DNA from: Roseospira navarrensis
GTDB lineage: Bacteria; Pseudomonadota; Alphaproteobacteria; Rhodospirillales; Rhodospirillaceae
Direction of reading: 5' to 3'
Assembly (NCBI RefSeq): GCF_009601025.1
Contig: NZ_WIVE01000005.1
Coordinates: 41,051-105,050, forward strand
DNA: 64,000 nucleotides
In this document: piece after piece, positions 55,474-63,809 of the stretch
Position numbering within the stretch: position 1 is the first letter of the stretch
How the letters are laid out: the number at the start of each line of letters is the position of its first letter
The notes under the pieces: model-generated
What the model saw: the letters and a program-made list of their open reading frames with translations, nothing else
What the model was told of the DNA's origin: nothing
Databases searched by the model: none
Position numbers and translations under genes: made by a program

Positions 55474-56007
55474 TCAGGTCTCCGCGTTGCCGGGGGGGCG
55501 CGGCGTCAACGCGCTGCGCCCGGTGATGAGGGTGTAGGCGGCCTCCACCGCCATGTGGACGCAGACCAGCGCCGACAGGGCGGAGCCGGTCAGCAGCGGG
55601 ATCCAGTAGTACGTTTTGGACAGGCCCAGGGTCAGCGAGACGTCGCCGTAGCCCGCCTGCATGATGGCCTGATCGAGCCCGAACCAGGCGATCGCCCCCA
55701 TCAGGCCGGCGCCCAGCAGGGCGGCCAGCAGGTTGGCGGCGGCCGTGCCCCGACGCCCGAACTGGTCCACGACCAGACTGACCGCCACATGGCCGCGCGA
55801 CAGGAATCCGTATGGGATCGCCAGGAAGGCCGCGCCCATGATCATGAGCTGCACCATGTCCACGGCGCCGAAGATGCCGGCGTTGTTGATCTTGCGCAGA
55901 ATCACGTCCGTCGTCGTGATCGCCATGGCGCCCAGCAGGAACACCATGCCGACCCAGGCCGTCCAGCGGCTGAGGGCGAACAGGATGCGGTTGAACCGTT
56001 CAATCAT
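55474..56007 (-). CDS. dctQ: TRAP transporter small permease (DctQ-like)
   Basis: The 177-residue four-helix protein is a DctQ-type subunit: MIERFNRILFALSRWTAWVGMV, MVQLMIMGAAFLAIPYGFLSRGHVAV (parts, with the conserved RxH motif) and TGSALSALVCVHMAVEA. It pairs with DctM to form the transport core. Distance to dctP is 599 bases, which contain tandem repeats; this separation within a transporter operon is unusual. Confidence 0.92.
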   Translation of the reverse strand: MIERFNRILFALSRWTAWVGMVFLLGAMAITTTDVILRKINNAGIFGAVDMVQLMIMGAAFLAIPYGFLSRGHVAVSLVVDQFGRRGTAAANLLAALLGAGLMGAIAWFGLDQAIMQAGYGDVSLTLGLSKTYYWIPLLTGSALSALVCVHMAVEAAYTLITGRSALTPRPPGNAET

Positions 56008-56121
56008 GGGGACGTTCCCTCTCGTCGTCCTCTGGCGGGGTGCGGACTTGGGGCATCACGCCCGTCCGGGGATGCCGAAATGGGGTTGGCTGGAGTTCGG
56101 GCCAGAGCCCCGGACAAACCC

Positions 56122-56223
56122 GTCATTGCGAACCGGCGACGGCGGTCGCCAGCGACGCTATCCAGAGAGGGGACACGCTGACTCCGCCCTGGATTGCTTC
56201 GGTCGCTTGAGTTCCTCGCAATG
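56122..56223. repeat. Inverted repeat with GTCATTGCGA / TCGCAATGAC ends
   Basis: GTCATTGCGAACCGG at the left and TTCCTCGCAATGAC at the right bound about 100 bases that include CTGACTCCGCCCTGGATTGC. The end pair is a known style of dispersed palindrome in several bacterial groups; only one copy is seen here. Confidence 0.65.
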
Positions 56224-56242
56224 ACACCTCATTCATTTTTTT

Positions 56243-56475
56243 GTCATCCTGAGCCCCTGAAAGGGGCGAAGGATCTCGGGACACAGCATTTGCCGGTCCG
56301 GCTGGGGACTCCTGCCCGAGATCCTTCAGTCGCTTCGCTCCTTCAGGATGACGCGTTTTTCCCTCGTCATCCTGAGCCCCTGAAAGGGGCGAAGGATCTC
56401 GGGACACAGCATTTGCCGGTCCGGCTGGGGACTCCTGCCCGAGATCCTTCAGTCGCTTCGCTCCTTCAGGATGAC
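56243..56475. repeat. Perfect tandem duplication of a 110-bp family B repeat
   Basis: Bases 56243-56352 and 56366-56475 are identical over 110 positions by direct comparison, separated by 13 bases (GCGTTTTTCCCTC). Each unit runs from GTCATCCTGAGCCCC to TTCAGGATGAC and contains the hairpins GCCCCTGAAAGGGGC and GAGATCCTTCAGTCGC. They lie between dctP and dctQ. Confidence 0.92.
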
Positions 56476-56606
56476 GACCATTTTTCGGCGGCGCCTTCCG
56501 CGGGCGAATGGTGTGCCACCAATACCCGTTCCCGGAAAGGGTTGGGGTGGGACCACATCGCCGATCACCGCATGCCCCGTCGCGGCGCGGATCGAAGACC
56601 GTCGGA

Positions 56607-57629
56607 CTAGTCCTCGTACTGGGCGACCAGATCCTGGGCCTTGGCGTAGATGGCGCGGGCGTCGGTGACCCCCTGGGCCTCGATCTCGTCCAGGTAGGCG
56701 TCGATCATGGGCGCCAGCGACTCGCGCCAGCGGTCCCGCTCCTCGTCGGTCAGGGTCACGACGGGGTTGCCGGTCTCCTGGATGTCGGCGATGCCGGCCT
56801 GATCCCACTTGTCCCACCAGGGGCCGAACTTGGCCACCAGCGCCTCGCCGGACAGCTCGTCAATGGCCGCCTGCACGTCCTCCGGCAGGGAGTCGAACTT
56901 GCGCTGGTTCATGACGAAATAGAAGCTGGTGGTGTAGGCCTTGGCGTCCAGGTGGTAGTCCAGCACCTCGTAGAGCTTGAAGCCGTGCACCGCCTCGTAG
57001 GGGAACACGTTGCCGTCCAGCGTGCCCTTCTGGAGGTTCTCGTAAACCTCGGTGGGCGGCATGCCGACGGGGTTGGCGCCCAGCGACTCCAGCATCATCG
57101 AGATGGCCTGGGACGGCGTGCGCAGGCGCAGGCCCTCCAGGTCCTCCATGGTGGTCACCTGGGTGTCGCGGGTGTGGATCAGTCCGGCGTTGTGGGCGTG
57201 CAGGGCGAGCACCTTCAGGCCCCGGTATTCCTCGGCGATGTCGCCGTCCTGGTACAGGTCCCACAGGGTGCGCGAGGCCGCGTCGGATGTCTTCACCAGG
57301 AACGGCATGTCCATGATGAGGGTGCGCGGCATGCGGCCGCGCGGAATGCCCGTGAGGCCGTGGGCGATGTCCACGACCCCGGCGCGCACCTGGTCGAGCT
57401 GCTTGGCGACATGCCCGAAGGCGGAGCCGGCCGGGTAGATTTCCACCTCGACCTGACCGCCGGTCTTTTCCTTCAGGGCCGCGGCCCACGGTTCGATGAA
57501 GTCCACCTGGGTCGGGTGCGACGACGGCAGGAAGTTGCTGATCTTGAGCGTGATGGTCTCGGCCTGGGCCGAGGTGGCGGCGACGAGGCCGGCGGCGGCC
57601 ACGGCGGCGGTGACGACTCGCGTGAACAT
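56607..57629 (-). CDS. dctP: TRAP transporter solute-binding protein (DctP/TeaA-like)
   Basis: A periplasmic binding protein of 340 residues with a clear signal peptide (VVTAAVAAAGLVAATSAQA). The TRAP DctP fold is shown by FLPSSHPTQVDFIEPW, VEIYPAGSAFG, LDGNVFPYEAVHGF and YTTSFYFVMNQRKF. Binding proteins of this clade often take aromatic or other carboxylates. The gene is divergent from the VOC gene, with operator-like sites between. The ligand cannot be decided from sequence alone. Confidence 0.92.
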   Translation of the reverse strand: MFTRVVTAAVAAAGLVAATSAQAETITLKISNFLPSSHPTQVDFIEPWAAALKEKTGGQVEVEIYPAGSAFGHVAKQLDQVRAGVVDIAHGLTGIPRGRMPRTLIMDMPFLVKTSDAASRTLWDLYQDGDIAEEYRGLKVLALHAHNAGLIHTRDTQVTTMEDLEGLRLRTPSQAISMMLESLGANPVGMPPTEVYENLQKGTLDGNVFPYEAVHGFKLYEVLDYHLDAKAYTTSFYFVMNQRKFDSLPEDVQAAIDELSGEALVAKFGPWWDKWDQAGIADIQETGNPVVTLTDEERDRWRESLAPMIDAYLDEIEAQGVTDARAIYAKAQDLVAQYED

Positions 57630-57719
57630 GGGGTCTCCTCCCGATTGGGGCGTTTTCGTGTCGGGCGGCCGCCCTGGCTTTGGGTCCGGCGGCCTGATTG
57701 GTTACCGATGAAACCAGTA

Positions 57720-57739
57720 TGATTTCGTTTGAAACTAAT
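57720..57739. promoter_or_regulatory. Operator-like site 1 in the dctP / VOC divergent spacer
   Basis: TGATTTCGTTTGAAACTAAT, an imperfect inverted repeat (TGATTTC with GAAACTA), 91 bases from the dctP start. It is nearly identical to site 2 at 57876-57895; together they read TGATTTCRTWTGWAACTAAT. This AT-rich pattern in high-GC DNA is typical of MarR-type operators. Confidence 0.6.
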
Positions 57740-57875
57740 TTCAAGGCCGTTTTTGGCTGTGGCCGAACGCGCTGAATCAAAACAATAAGGGGGCTCCTGG
57801 GGGATGTGTTCGGGTGCGAAATCCCCTCCGTTGCGCGGGGGAATGATGTCGCTGCAAGCCATTTTCCTGTTGCAT

Positions 57876-57895
57876 TGATTTCATATGTAACTAAT
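57876..57895. promoter_or_regulatory. Operator-like site 2, near the VOC-gene promoter
   Basis: TGATTTCATATGTAACTAAT lies 58 bases upstream of the VOC gene ATG (57954). Seventeen of twenty positions match site 1. Placement one per promoter suggests coordinated repression of both divergent units. The 324-base spacer 57630-57953 otherwise shows no gene. Confidence 0.6.
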
Positions 57896-57953
57896 AATCC
57901 GCGCCATGATCCGGGGCCAACCCGGTCCGTTGCCATGCCATAGGGAGGACGCC

Positions 57954-58490
57954 ATGGGCATCGAGCGCATTCACCACGTGGCCTACCGCTGCCGCGACGC
58001 GAAGGAGACGGTCGAGTGGTACGGCAAGTACCTCGACATGGGATTCGTCCTGGCCATCGCCGAGAATCAGGTGCCGTCGACCAAGGCGCCGGACCCCTAC
58101 ATGCACATCTTCCTGGATGCCGGGCAGGGCAACGTCCTGGCGTTCTTCGAACTGCCGAACTCGCCGGAGATGGGCAAGGATCCCAACACCCCGGGCTGGG
58201 TGCAGCATCTGGCCATGAAGCTGGGCACCATGGACGAGATGATGGCCGTCAAGGCCCGGCTTGAGGCCGACGGCATCGAGGTCGTCGGCCCCACCGACCA
58301 CGGCATTTTCGATTCGATCTACTTCTTCGACCCCAACGGGCACCGGCTGGAACTGGCCGTGGACAAGGCCACGCCGGAGATGCAAGCGCGGCTGGATGCC
58401 GTGAAGTGGGACATGCTGGAGGAGTGGTCGAAGACTAGGCGCGCCCCCGAACACGCCCGCTGGATGCACGAAGGCGAGTTCCAGCGGTGA
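57954..58490 (+). CDS. VOC-superfamily protein (glyoxalase/extradiol dioxygenase fold)
   Basis: The 178-residue protein starts at ATG 57954 after GGGAGGA. Two beta-alpha-beta-beta-beta modules are visible: RIHHVAYRCRDAKETVEWYGKYL and a second from WVQHLAMKLGTMDEM. Candidate metal ligands are His6 or His7 (IHHVAYR), the His in WVQHLAMKL, and the Glu in HRLELAVD near residue 144, a His-His-Glu set as in VOC enzymes. VOC enzymes include glyoxalases, epimerases and ring-cleaving dioxygenases. Being first in an aromatic-type operon makes a ring-cleavage or isomerase role possible. Not provable here. Confidence 0.8.
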   Translation: MGIERIHHVAYRCRDAKETVEWYGKYLDMGFVLAIAENQVPSTKAPDPYMHIFLDAGQGNVLAFFELPNSPEMGKDPNTPGWVQHLAMKLGTMDEMMAVKARLEADGIEVVGPTDHGIFDSIYFFDPNGHRLELAVDKATPEMQARLDAVKWDMLEEWSKTRRAPEHARWMHEGEFQR

Positions 58491-58525
58491 GTCCAGCCGA
58501 CGGAAGACCGGACGTCTTCTGTCGG

Positions 58526-58600
58526 CTGGCCGGCGCGACCGCGCCGGCGCGGCGAAGCCGCGTATGGCTCTTGTCCTGACGGGTCAGGACAAGAGCTGGC
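58526..58600. repeat. Family A-like palindromic fragment between the VOC and FAH genes
   Basis: GGCCGGCGCGACCGCGCCGGC is followed by GCGGCGAAGCCGC and TCTTGTCCTGACGGGTCAGGACAAGA, the last a perfect hairpin, then an A-run. It could be a weak intra-operon terminator or a processing site, besides resembling family A elements. Confidence 0.5.
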
Positions 58601-58628
58601 TGAAAAAAAAAGCAAGGACCCCGACACC

Positions 58629-59648
58629 ATGAAACTGGCAACCCTGAAAACCGGCACCCGCGACGGCCGGCTGGTCGTGGTCAGCCGCGACCTGTCCACC
58701 TGCGCGCCGGCCGACGGCATCGCCCCCACGCTCCAGGCCGCCCTGGACGACTGGGAGACGGCGCGCCCGGCGCTCGCGGCCCTGTCCGACCGCCTGAATG
58801 CGGGCACGGCCGAGGGCGCGGCGGCGTTCGACCCGGCCGCCTGCGACTCGCCCCTGCCGCGCGCCTATCAGTGGGCGGACGGCTCGGCCTACGTGAATCA
58901 CGTGGAGCTGGTGCGCAAGGCGCGCGGCGCCGACCTGCCCGAGAGCTTCTGGACCGATCCCCTGATGTACCAGGGCGGCTCCGACACCTTTCTGGGCCCA
59001 CGCGACGCCATCCGCATGGCGTCCGAGGACTGGGGCATCGACTTCGAAGCCGAGGTGGCCGTCGTCACCGGCGATGTGCCCATGGGCGCGGACCCGGCGC
59101 GGGCGGGCGGTGAGATCCGCCTTGTCATGCTGGTCAACGACGTCTCGCTGCGCGGCCTGATCCCGGCCGAGCTGGCCAAGGGCTTCGGCTTCTTCCAGTC
59201 CAAGCCGTCCAGCGCCTTCTCGCCGGTGTGCGTGACCCCGGACGAACTGGGCGACGCCTGGGACGGGGCGAAGCTGCACCGGCCCATGCTGGTGCAGTTG
59301 AACGGGCAGCCGTTCGGCCAGGCCGAGGCCGGGGAGGACATGACCTTCGACTTCCCCACCCTGGTCGCCCATGCGGCCAAGACCCGGCCTCTGGGCGCGG
59401 GGGCCATCGTGGGGTCGGGCACGATCTCCAACCGGCAGGACGGTGGACCGGGGCGGCCCATCGCCGACGGCGGGCGCGGCTATTCCTGCATCGCCGAGAT
59501 CCGGATGATCGAGACCATCCAGGACGGCCAGCCGAAAACGCCGTTCATGCGCTTCGGCGATTCCGTGCGCATCGAGATGACCGACCGCGAGGGCCGGTCC
59601 ATCTTCGGCGCCATCGAACAGACGGTCACGAAGTACGACGGCCCATAA
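58629..59648 (+). CDS. Fumarylacetoacetate hydrolase-family protein
   Basis: The 339-residue protein has an N-terminal SH3-like domain and the FAH catalytic domain: YLFPNHVEL-like AYVNHVELVRKARGAD, DFEAEVAVVTGDVPMG (acidic metal ligands), LVMLVNDVSLRGL, and AIVGSGTISNRQDG. FAH-family enzymes cleave C-C bonds in 3- or 4-oxoacids: fumarylacetoacetate, fumarylpyruvate or acylpyruvates. With maleylpyruvate-type isomerase in the locus, fumarylpyruvate or fumarylacetoacetate hydrolysis is plausible. A strong AAGCAAGGA precedes the ATG. A 25-base gap leads to the FAD monooxygenase start. Confidence 0.9.
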   Translation: MKLATLKTGTRDGRLVVVSRDLSTCAPADGIAPTLQAALDDWETARPALAALSDRLNAGTAEGAAAFDPAACDSPLPRAYQWADGSAYVNHVELVRKARGADLPESFWTDPLMYQGGSDTFLGPRDAIRMASEDWGIDFEAEVAVVTGDVPMGADPARAGGEIRLVMLVNDVSLRGLIPAELAKGFGFFQSKPSSAFSPVCVTPDELGDAWDGAKLHRPMLVQLNGQPFGQAEAGEDMTFDFPTLVAHAAKTRPLGAGAIVGSGTISNRQDGGPGRPIADGGRGYSCIAEIRMIETIQDGQPKTPFMRFGDSVRIEMTDREGRSIFGAIEQTVTKYDGP

Positions 59649-59672
59649 GGGTTGCGACGGGAGGAACAGTCC

Positions 59673-61280
59673 GTGATCCACACCTACGCGTTCGAGCAGT
59701 TCGAATACATCCAGACCGAGGAACAGAAGACCGGCACCGTCAAGCGTCACCCCGTGGTCGTGGTCGGCGCCGGTCCCATCGGCCTGACCGCCGCCCTGGA
59801 CTTCGCGCACCAGGGCATCCCCACCGTCATCTGCGACGACAACAACCAGGTCTCCTACGGCTCGCGCGCGGTCTGCTACGCCAAGCGCCCGCTGGAGATC
59901 TGGGATCGCCTGGGCTGCGGCGAACGCATGATCGACAAGGGGGTGGTCTGGAAGCTGGGCAAGGTCTTCCGCGAAAACGAACTGGTGTTCGAGTTCGATC
60001 TGCTGCCGGAGGACGACCACAAGATCCCGGCCTTCATCAACCTGCAGCAGTACTACCTTGAGGAATACCTGATCGACCGCTGCCGGGCGTTCCCGGACCT
60101 GATCGAATTCCGCTGGAAGTCCAAGGTCATCAGCGTCCACGACGAGGGCGACCACGCGACCCTGCAGGTCGAGACCCCGGACGGGGTCTACAAGGTCGAG
60201 GCCGATTGGCTGGTGGTCTGCGACGGGGCCAACTCCCCCGTGCGCACCATGCTGGGCCTGCCGTTCACCGGCCAGTTCTTCCAGGACCGCTTCCAGATCA
60301 CCGACGTCATCATGAAGGCGGACTTCCCGCCCGAGCGCTGGTTCTGGTTCGACCCGCCGTTCCATCCGGGGCAATCCGCCCTGCTGCACATGCAGCCCGA
60401 CGACGTGTGGCGCATCGACTTCCAGTTGGGCTGGGAGGCCGACCCCGAGGTGGAGAAATCGCCCGAGGTGCTGATGCCCCGCCTGAAGGCCATGCTGGGC
60501 GAGGATGCCGACTTCGAACTGGAATGGCAGTCGGTCTACCAGTTCGCCTGCCGCCGCATGGACTCGTTCCGCCACGGCCGCATCCTGTTCGCCGGCGACG
60601 CCGCGCATCAGGTCTCGCCGTTCGGCGCGCGCGGGGCCAACACCGGGGTGCAGGATGTGGACAACCTGGCCTGGAAGCTCAAGCTGGTGATGGACGGCAC
60701 GGCGCCCGACCGCCTGCTGGACAGCTATGACGAGGAGCGCGTGTTCGCCGCCGACGACAACCTGAAGAACTCGACGCGGGCGACCGACTTCATCACGCCC
60801 AAGAGCGAGGTCAGCCATGCCTTCCGCGATGCGGTGCTGGATCTGGCGCGCGATCACGCCTTCGCGCGGCCGATCATCAACTCCGGCCGGCTGTCCACGC
60901 CGACGCCCTACGCGCACTCGTCGCTGAACACACCGGATGCGGACCCCTTCGCCGGCACCATGGCGCCCGGCACCAACGCCACGGACGCGCCCCTGGCCGA
61001 CGGCGACTGGCTGCTGAACCGGCTGGGCGGGCGCTTCGTCGCCCTGACCCACGAGGCCGATCCGGGCGTGTCCACCCTTGATGTGGACGGCATCCCGGTC
61101 GATGTCCTGGTGGTCGGCAAGGACCTGACGGACGCCAAGGGCGTGCTGGCCGCGCGGTATGACATGCAGCCGGGCACGACCTACCTGATCCGGCCGGACC
61201 AGCACGTGGCGGCGCGCTGGCGCAACTTTGACGCCGACCGCATCGCCGCCGCCGTCAACCGCGCCACCTGCCGGGCCTGA
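59673..61280 (+). CDS. FAD-dependent aromatic monooxygenase (MhpA/PHBH-like)
   Basis: A 535-residue class A flavoprotein monooxygenase starting at GTG 59673 after GGGAGGAACA. Motifs: VVVVGAGPIGLTAALDFA (FAD), DWLVVCDGANSPVR (DG motif), and GRILFAGDAAHQVSPFGARGANTGVQD in parts (GD motif). The C-terminal ~150 residues hold the thioredoxin-like domain typical of MhpA-type hydroxylases (LLNRLGGRFVALTHEADPG). It hydroxylates an aromatic ring ortho to OH using NAD(P)H and O2. The substrate is unknown; hydroxybenzoates or phenylpropionates are family substrates. Confidence 0.9.
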   Translation: MIHTYAFEQFEYIQTEEQKTGTVKRHPVVVVGAGPIGLTAALDFAHQGIPTVICDDNNQVSYGSRAVCYAKRPLEIWDRLGCGERMIDKGVVWKLGKVFRENELVFEFDLLPEDDHKIPAFINLQQYYLEEYLIDRCRAFPDLIEFRWKSKVISVHDEGDHATLQVETPDGVYKVEADWLVVCDGANSPVRTMLGLPFTGQFFQDRFQITDVIMKADFPPERWFWFDPPFHPGQSALLHMQPDDVWRIDFQLGWEADPEVEKSPEVLMPRLKAMLGEDADFELEWQSVYQFACRRMDSFRHGRILFAGDAAHQVSPFGARGANTGVQDVDNLAWKLKLVMDGTAPDRLLDSYDEERVFAADDNLKNSTRATDFITPKSEVSHAFRDAVLDLARDHAFARPIINSGRLSTPTPYAHSSLNTPDADPFAGTMAPGTNATDAPLADGDWLLNRLGGRFVALTHEADPGVSTLDVDGIPVDVLVVGKDLTDAKGVLAARYDMQPGTTYLIRPDQHVAARWRNFDADRIAAAVNRATCRA

Positions 61281-61297
61281 GAGGGGGGAGTGCCGTC

Positions 61298-61492
61298 ATG
61301 ACCTTGAACACCCAGCCGAATATCGCCGGGGTCGATGACTTCTATCAGGAGCTGATCGACCTGCACCGGGACCGGACCGTTGAGCAGAGCATGAAGATCA
61401 ACGCCCGCCTGGTCCTGCTGCTCGCCAACCATGTCGGCGACCGCGCCGCCCTGTCCGAGGCGCTGCGCATCGCCGGCGAAGACGTGACGTAA
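61298..61492 (+). CDS. DUF2783-domain protein
   Basis: The 64-residue helical protein (MTLNTQPNIAGVDDFYQELI at the start; ARLVLLLANHVGDRAALSEAL later) belongs to the small DUF2783 group often encoded beside FAD monooxygenases. GGGGGGAG lies eight bases before the ATG. It may be a small subunit or stabiliser of the hydroxylase; no catalytic residues are evident. It is 18 bases downstream of the monooxygenase and 23 bases before the next gene. Confidence 0.85.
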   Translation: MTLNTQPNIAGVDDFYQELIDLHRDRTVEQSMKINARLVLLLANHVGDRAALSEALRIAGEDVT

Positions 61493-61514
61493 CCGTTTTC
61501 AGGAGCACCCGTCC

Positions 61515-62468
61515 ATGAGCAAGACCTTCGCCTCCACCGGAGACCTGGGGGAAAAGACCGTCACCTTCGCCAAGCTGGGCGAAGGCGCCTACGCCTACAC
61601 CGCCGAGGGCGACCCCAACACCGGCGTCATCATCGGCGACGACGGCGTGATGGTGATCGACACCCAGGCGACGCCCCACATGGCGCACAAGGTGATCGAG
61701 AAGATCCGCACCATCACCGACAAGCCGGTGAAATACATCCTGATGACGCACTATCACGCCGTGCGCGTGCTGGGCGCGGCCGCCTATGAGGCGGACAACG
61801 TCATCGCCTCGCGCCTGACCTACGAGATGATCCAGGAGCGCGGCCAGTTCGATTACGACAGCGAGCTGGGCCGCTTCCCGCGCCTGTTCGAGGGCGCCGA
61901 GAGCATCCCCGGCCTGACCTGGCCGACCATCGTGTTCGACGGCAAGTTGACCGTCGATCTGGGCAACCGTCCGGTCGAGATCTGGTCGCCCGGCAAGGGC
62001 CACACCCAGGGCGACACCATCGCCTGGCTGCCGGACCAGAAGATCCTGTACGCCGGCGATCTGGTGGAATACGGTGCCACACCGTATACGGGTGATGCCC
62101 ATCTGGCCGACTGGCCGGCGACCCTGGATGCCCTGCGTGCCCTCAAGCCCGCGCGGCTGGTGCCCGGGCGCGGCGATGCCCTGATGACGCCGGACCAGTG
62201 CGAGGAGGCCATGGCCATGACCCAGGCCTTCATTTCCGACCTGTTCACGAACGCGCAGAAGGGCCGCGAGGCCGGCAAGTCGCTGAAGGAGACCTACGAC
62301 GCCATCAAGCTGGCGATGGACCCCAAGTACGGCGACTGGGTGATCTATGAGCACTGCATGCCGTTCGACGTGTCGCGCGCCTATGACGAGGCCGGCGGCA
62401 TGGTGCGGCCGCAGATCTGGACCGCCGAGCGCGACAAGGAGATGTGGGCGGCCCTGAACGATGGCTGA
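61515..62468 (+). CDS. MBL-fold hydrolase-like protein with a degenerate zinc motif
   Basis: The 317-residue protein has the metallo-beta-lactamase fold: VMVIDTQATPHMAHKV, YILMTHYHAVRVLGA, GKGHTQGDTIAWLPDQ and ILYAGDLVEYG. The usual HxHxDH site reads HYHAVR, keeping two histidines but replacing Asp and His of the second zinc site. The later GKGH His and AGD Asp remain, so one zinc may still bind. Ring-cleavage loci often contain such hydrolases. Co-transcribed with the monooxygenase operon. The family and this operon context agree, yet activity is uncertain. Confidence 0.85.
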   Translation: MSKTFASTGDLGEKTVTFAKLGEGAYAYTAEGDPNTGVIIGDDGVMVIDTQATPHMAHKVIEKIRTITDKPVKYILMTHYHAVRVLGAAAYEADNVIASRLTYEMIQERGQFDYDSELGRFPRLFEGAESIPGLTWPTIVFDGKLTVDLGNRPVEIWSPGKGHTQGDTIAWLPDQKILYAGDLVEYGATPYTGDAHLADWPATLDALRALKPARLVPGRGDALMTPDQCEEAMAMTQAFISDLFTNAQKGREAGKSLKETYDAIKLAMDPKYGDWVIYEHCMPFDVSRAYDEAGGMVRPQIWTAERDKEMWAALNDG

Positions 62469-62473
62469 GACCG

Positions 62474-63667
62474 ATGACTGATCCGGCCGCGCCGCGCCTG
62501 GGCCTGTACGCCATTCCCGTGCTGGGCATCATGACCGGCACGGCGGCGCTGTCGCTGGACATGTACCTGCCCGCCTTCCCGGCCATCGCCGCCGATTACG
62601 GCGTGGCCGAGGGCGGCGTGCAGGTGACCATGAGCACGTTCCTGCTCGGCTTCGCGATGGGGCAGGCGCTCTACGGGCCGCTGTCCGATGCCCTGGGACG
62701 GCGCCGGGTGATCCTGGTGGCGCTGGCCTTCTATGGCGTGATCTCCGCCCTGTGCGCCGTCTCCGCCACCATCGGGGATCTGGCGCTGTGGCGCGGCCTC
62801 CAGGGGCTGGCGGGGGCGGCCGGCTCGGTGCTGGGGCGGGCGGTGATCCGCGACGTCTATGAGGGGCCGCGCCTGCTCAAGGCCATGTCCATGCTCATGC
62901 TGGTGCTGACGGCGGCGCCCATGGCCGCGCCCCTGATCGGCAGCGTGGTGCTGGAGCTGTGGGGCTGGCGCTCGGTGTTCTGGACGCTGGCGGCCTACGC
63001 CATGGCCTGGAGCGTGCTGATGCTGGCGATGATCCCGGAAACCCTGCCGCCGGAGCGGCGGCGTTCGCTGCGGCCGGGCGCGGTCGGGCGGGTGTTCGCC
63101 GAGGTGCTGAGCCACCGCCGCGCCATGGGCTACACCCTGACCGCCGCCCTGGGCTTCGCCGGCATGTTCGCCTATATCGCCGCGACGCCCTTCATCTACA
63201 TGAGCCACTTCGGGGTCAGTCCGGGCGGCTACGCGCTGTTCTTCGCCGCCAACGTGGGCGGCATGGCGCTGAGTTCCTTCGTCAACGGACGACTGGTCGG
63301 CCGGATGAGCGGCGACAGCCTGCTGACCCTGTTCACCGGGATTCTGCTCGTTGCCGCCGCCGCGCTGGTGGCCGGTGCGCTGACCGGCCTGGGCGGGGTC
63401 TGGGGGCTGGCCGTGCCGCTGTTCTTCTATGTCGGCAGCCTGAGCGCCATCGCCGCCAACGCCATTTCCGGCACCCTGCAGGCGTTCGGGCATGCCGCCG
63501 GCACGGCCTCGTCCGTGTTCGGGCTGTTCCAGTTCGGCCTGGGCAGTGTGGCCGGCGCGGTCATGGCGGGGATCGGCGACGGCTCCCCCGCGCCCATGGC
63601 CTGGGTCATCCTGGGCTGCGCCGTGCTGTCCGTCGCGGCCCTGCACGGGCTGGCCCGCGCCCGCTGA
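62474..63667 (+). CDS. Bcr/CflA-type MFS multidrug exporter
   Basis: The 397-residue protein has 12 membrane helices. Signatures: LSLDMYLPAFPAIAADYG (TM1 region), GQALYGPLSDALGRRRVIL (the MFS loop 2-3 motif), GLQGLAGAAGSVLGRAVI and a central Arg-rich loop. It is a drug/H+ antiporter of the DHA1 family. The ATG at 62474 lies five bases after the MBL stop. A protective or substrate-export role for the aromatic locus is plausible but not shown. Last gene of the plus-strand operon. Confidence 0.92.
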   Translation: MTDPAAPRLGLYAIPVLGIMTGTAALSLDMYLPAFPAIAADYGVAEGGVQVTMSTFLLGFAMGQALYGPLSDALGRRRVILVALAFYGVISALCAVSATIGDLALWRGLQGLAGAAGSVLGRAVIRDVYEGPRLLKAMSMLMLVLTAAPMAAPLIGSVVLELWGWRSVFWTLAAYAMAWSVLMLAMIPETLPPERRRSLRPGAVGRVFAEVLSHRRAMGYTLTAALGFAGMFAYIAATPFIYMSHFGVSPGGYALFFAANVGGMALSSFVNGRLVGRMSGDSLLTLFTGILLVAAAALVAGALTGLGGVWGLAVPLFFYVGSLSAIAANAISGTLQAFGHAAGTASSVFGLFQFGLGSVAGAVMAGIGDGSPAPMAWVILGCAVLSVAALHGLARAR

Positions 63668-63745
63668 GCGGGCGGCGGCGGACGCGCAGGGCTCCGAACC
63701 CGGCGTGTCGGGGTTTGCCATACGGATCGAGTCGAACCCGCCTCA

Positions 63746-63783
63746 CGCGGTCCTTCGGTCGCTCCGCTCCCTCGGGGTGACTC
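63746..63783. repeat. Family B half-unit next to an insertion sequence
   Basis: GCGGTCCTTCGGTCGCTCCGCTCCCTCGGGGTGACTCA (in two parts) is the right half of the family B structure, ending GGGTGAC. It abuts an AT-rich stretch and the transposase 3' end. Confidence 0.6.
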
Positions 63784-63809
63784 ACTTTTTTATTGCATAT
63801 GTCATCAAC

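Noticed and set aside
56243..56475. CRISPR-like tandem repeat
   Set aside because: There are only two long (110-bp) units with a 13-base spacer and internal hairpins; this is a duplicated dispersed repeat, not a CRISPR array.
63715..63760. tRNA-like GGTTCGACTC on the minus strand
   Set aside because: The flanking bases do not form a T-stem or acceptor stem, so no tRNA is supported.
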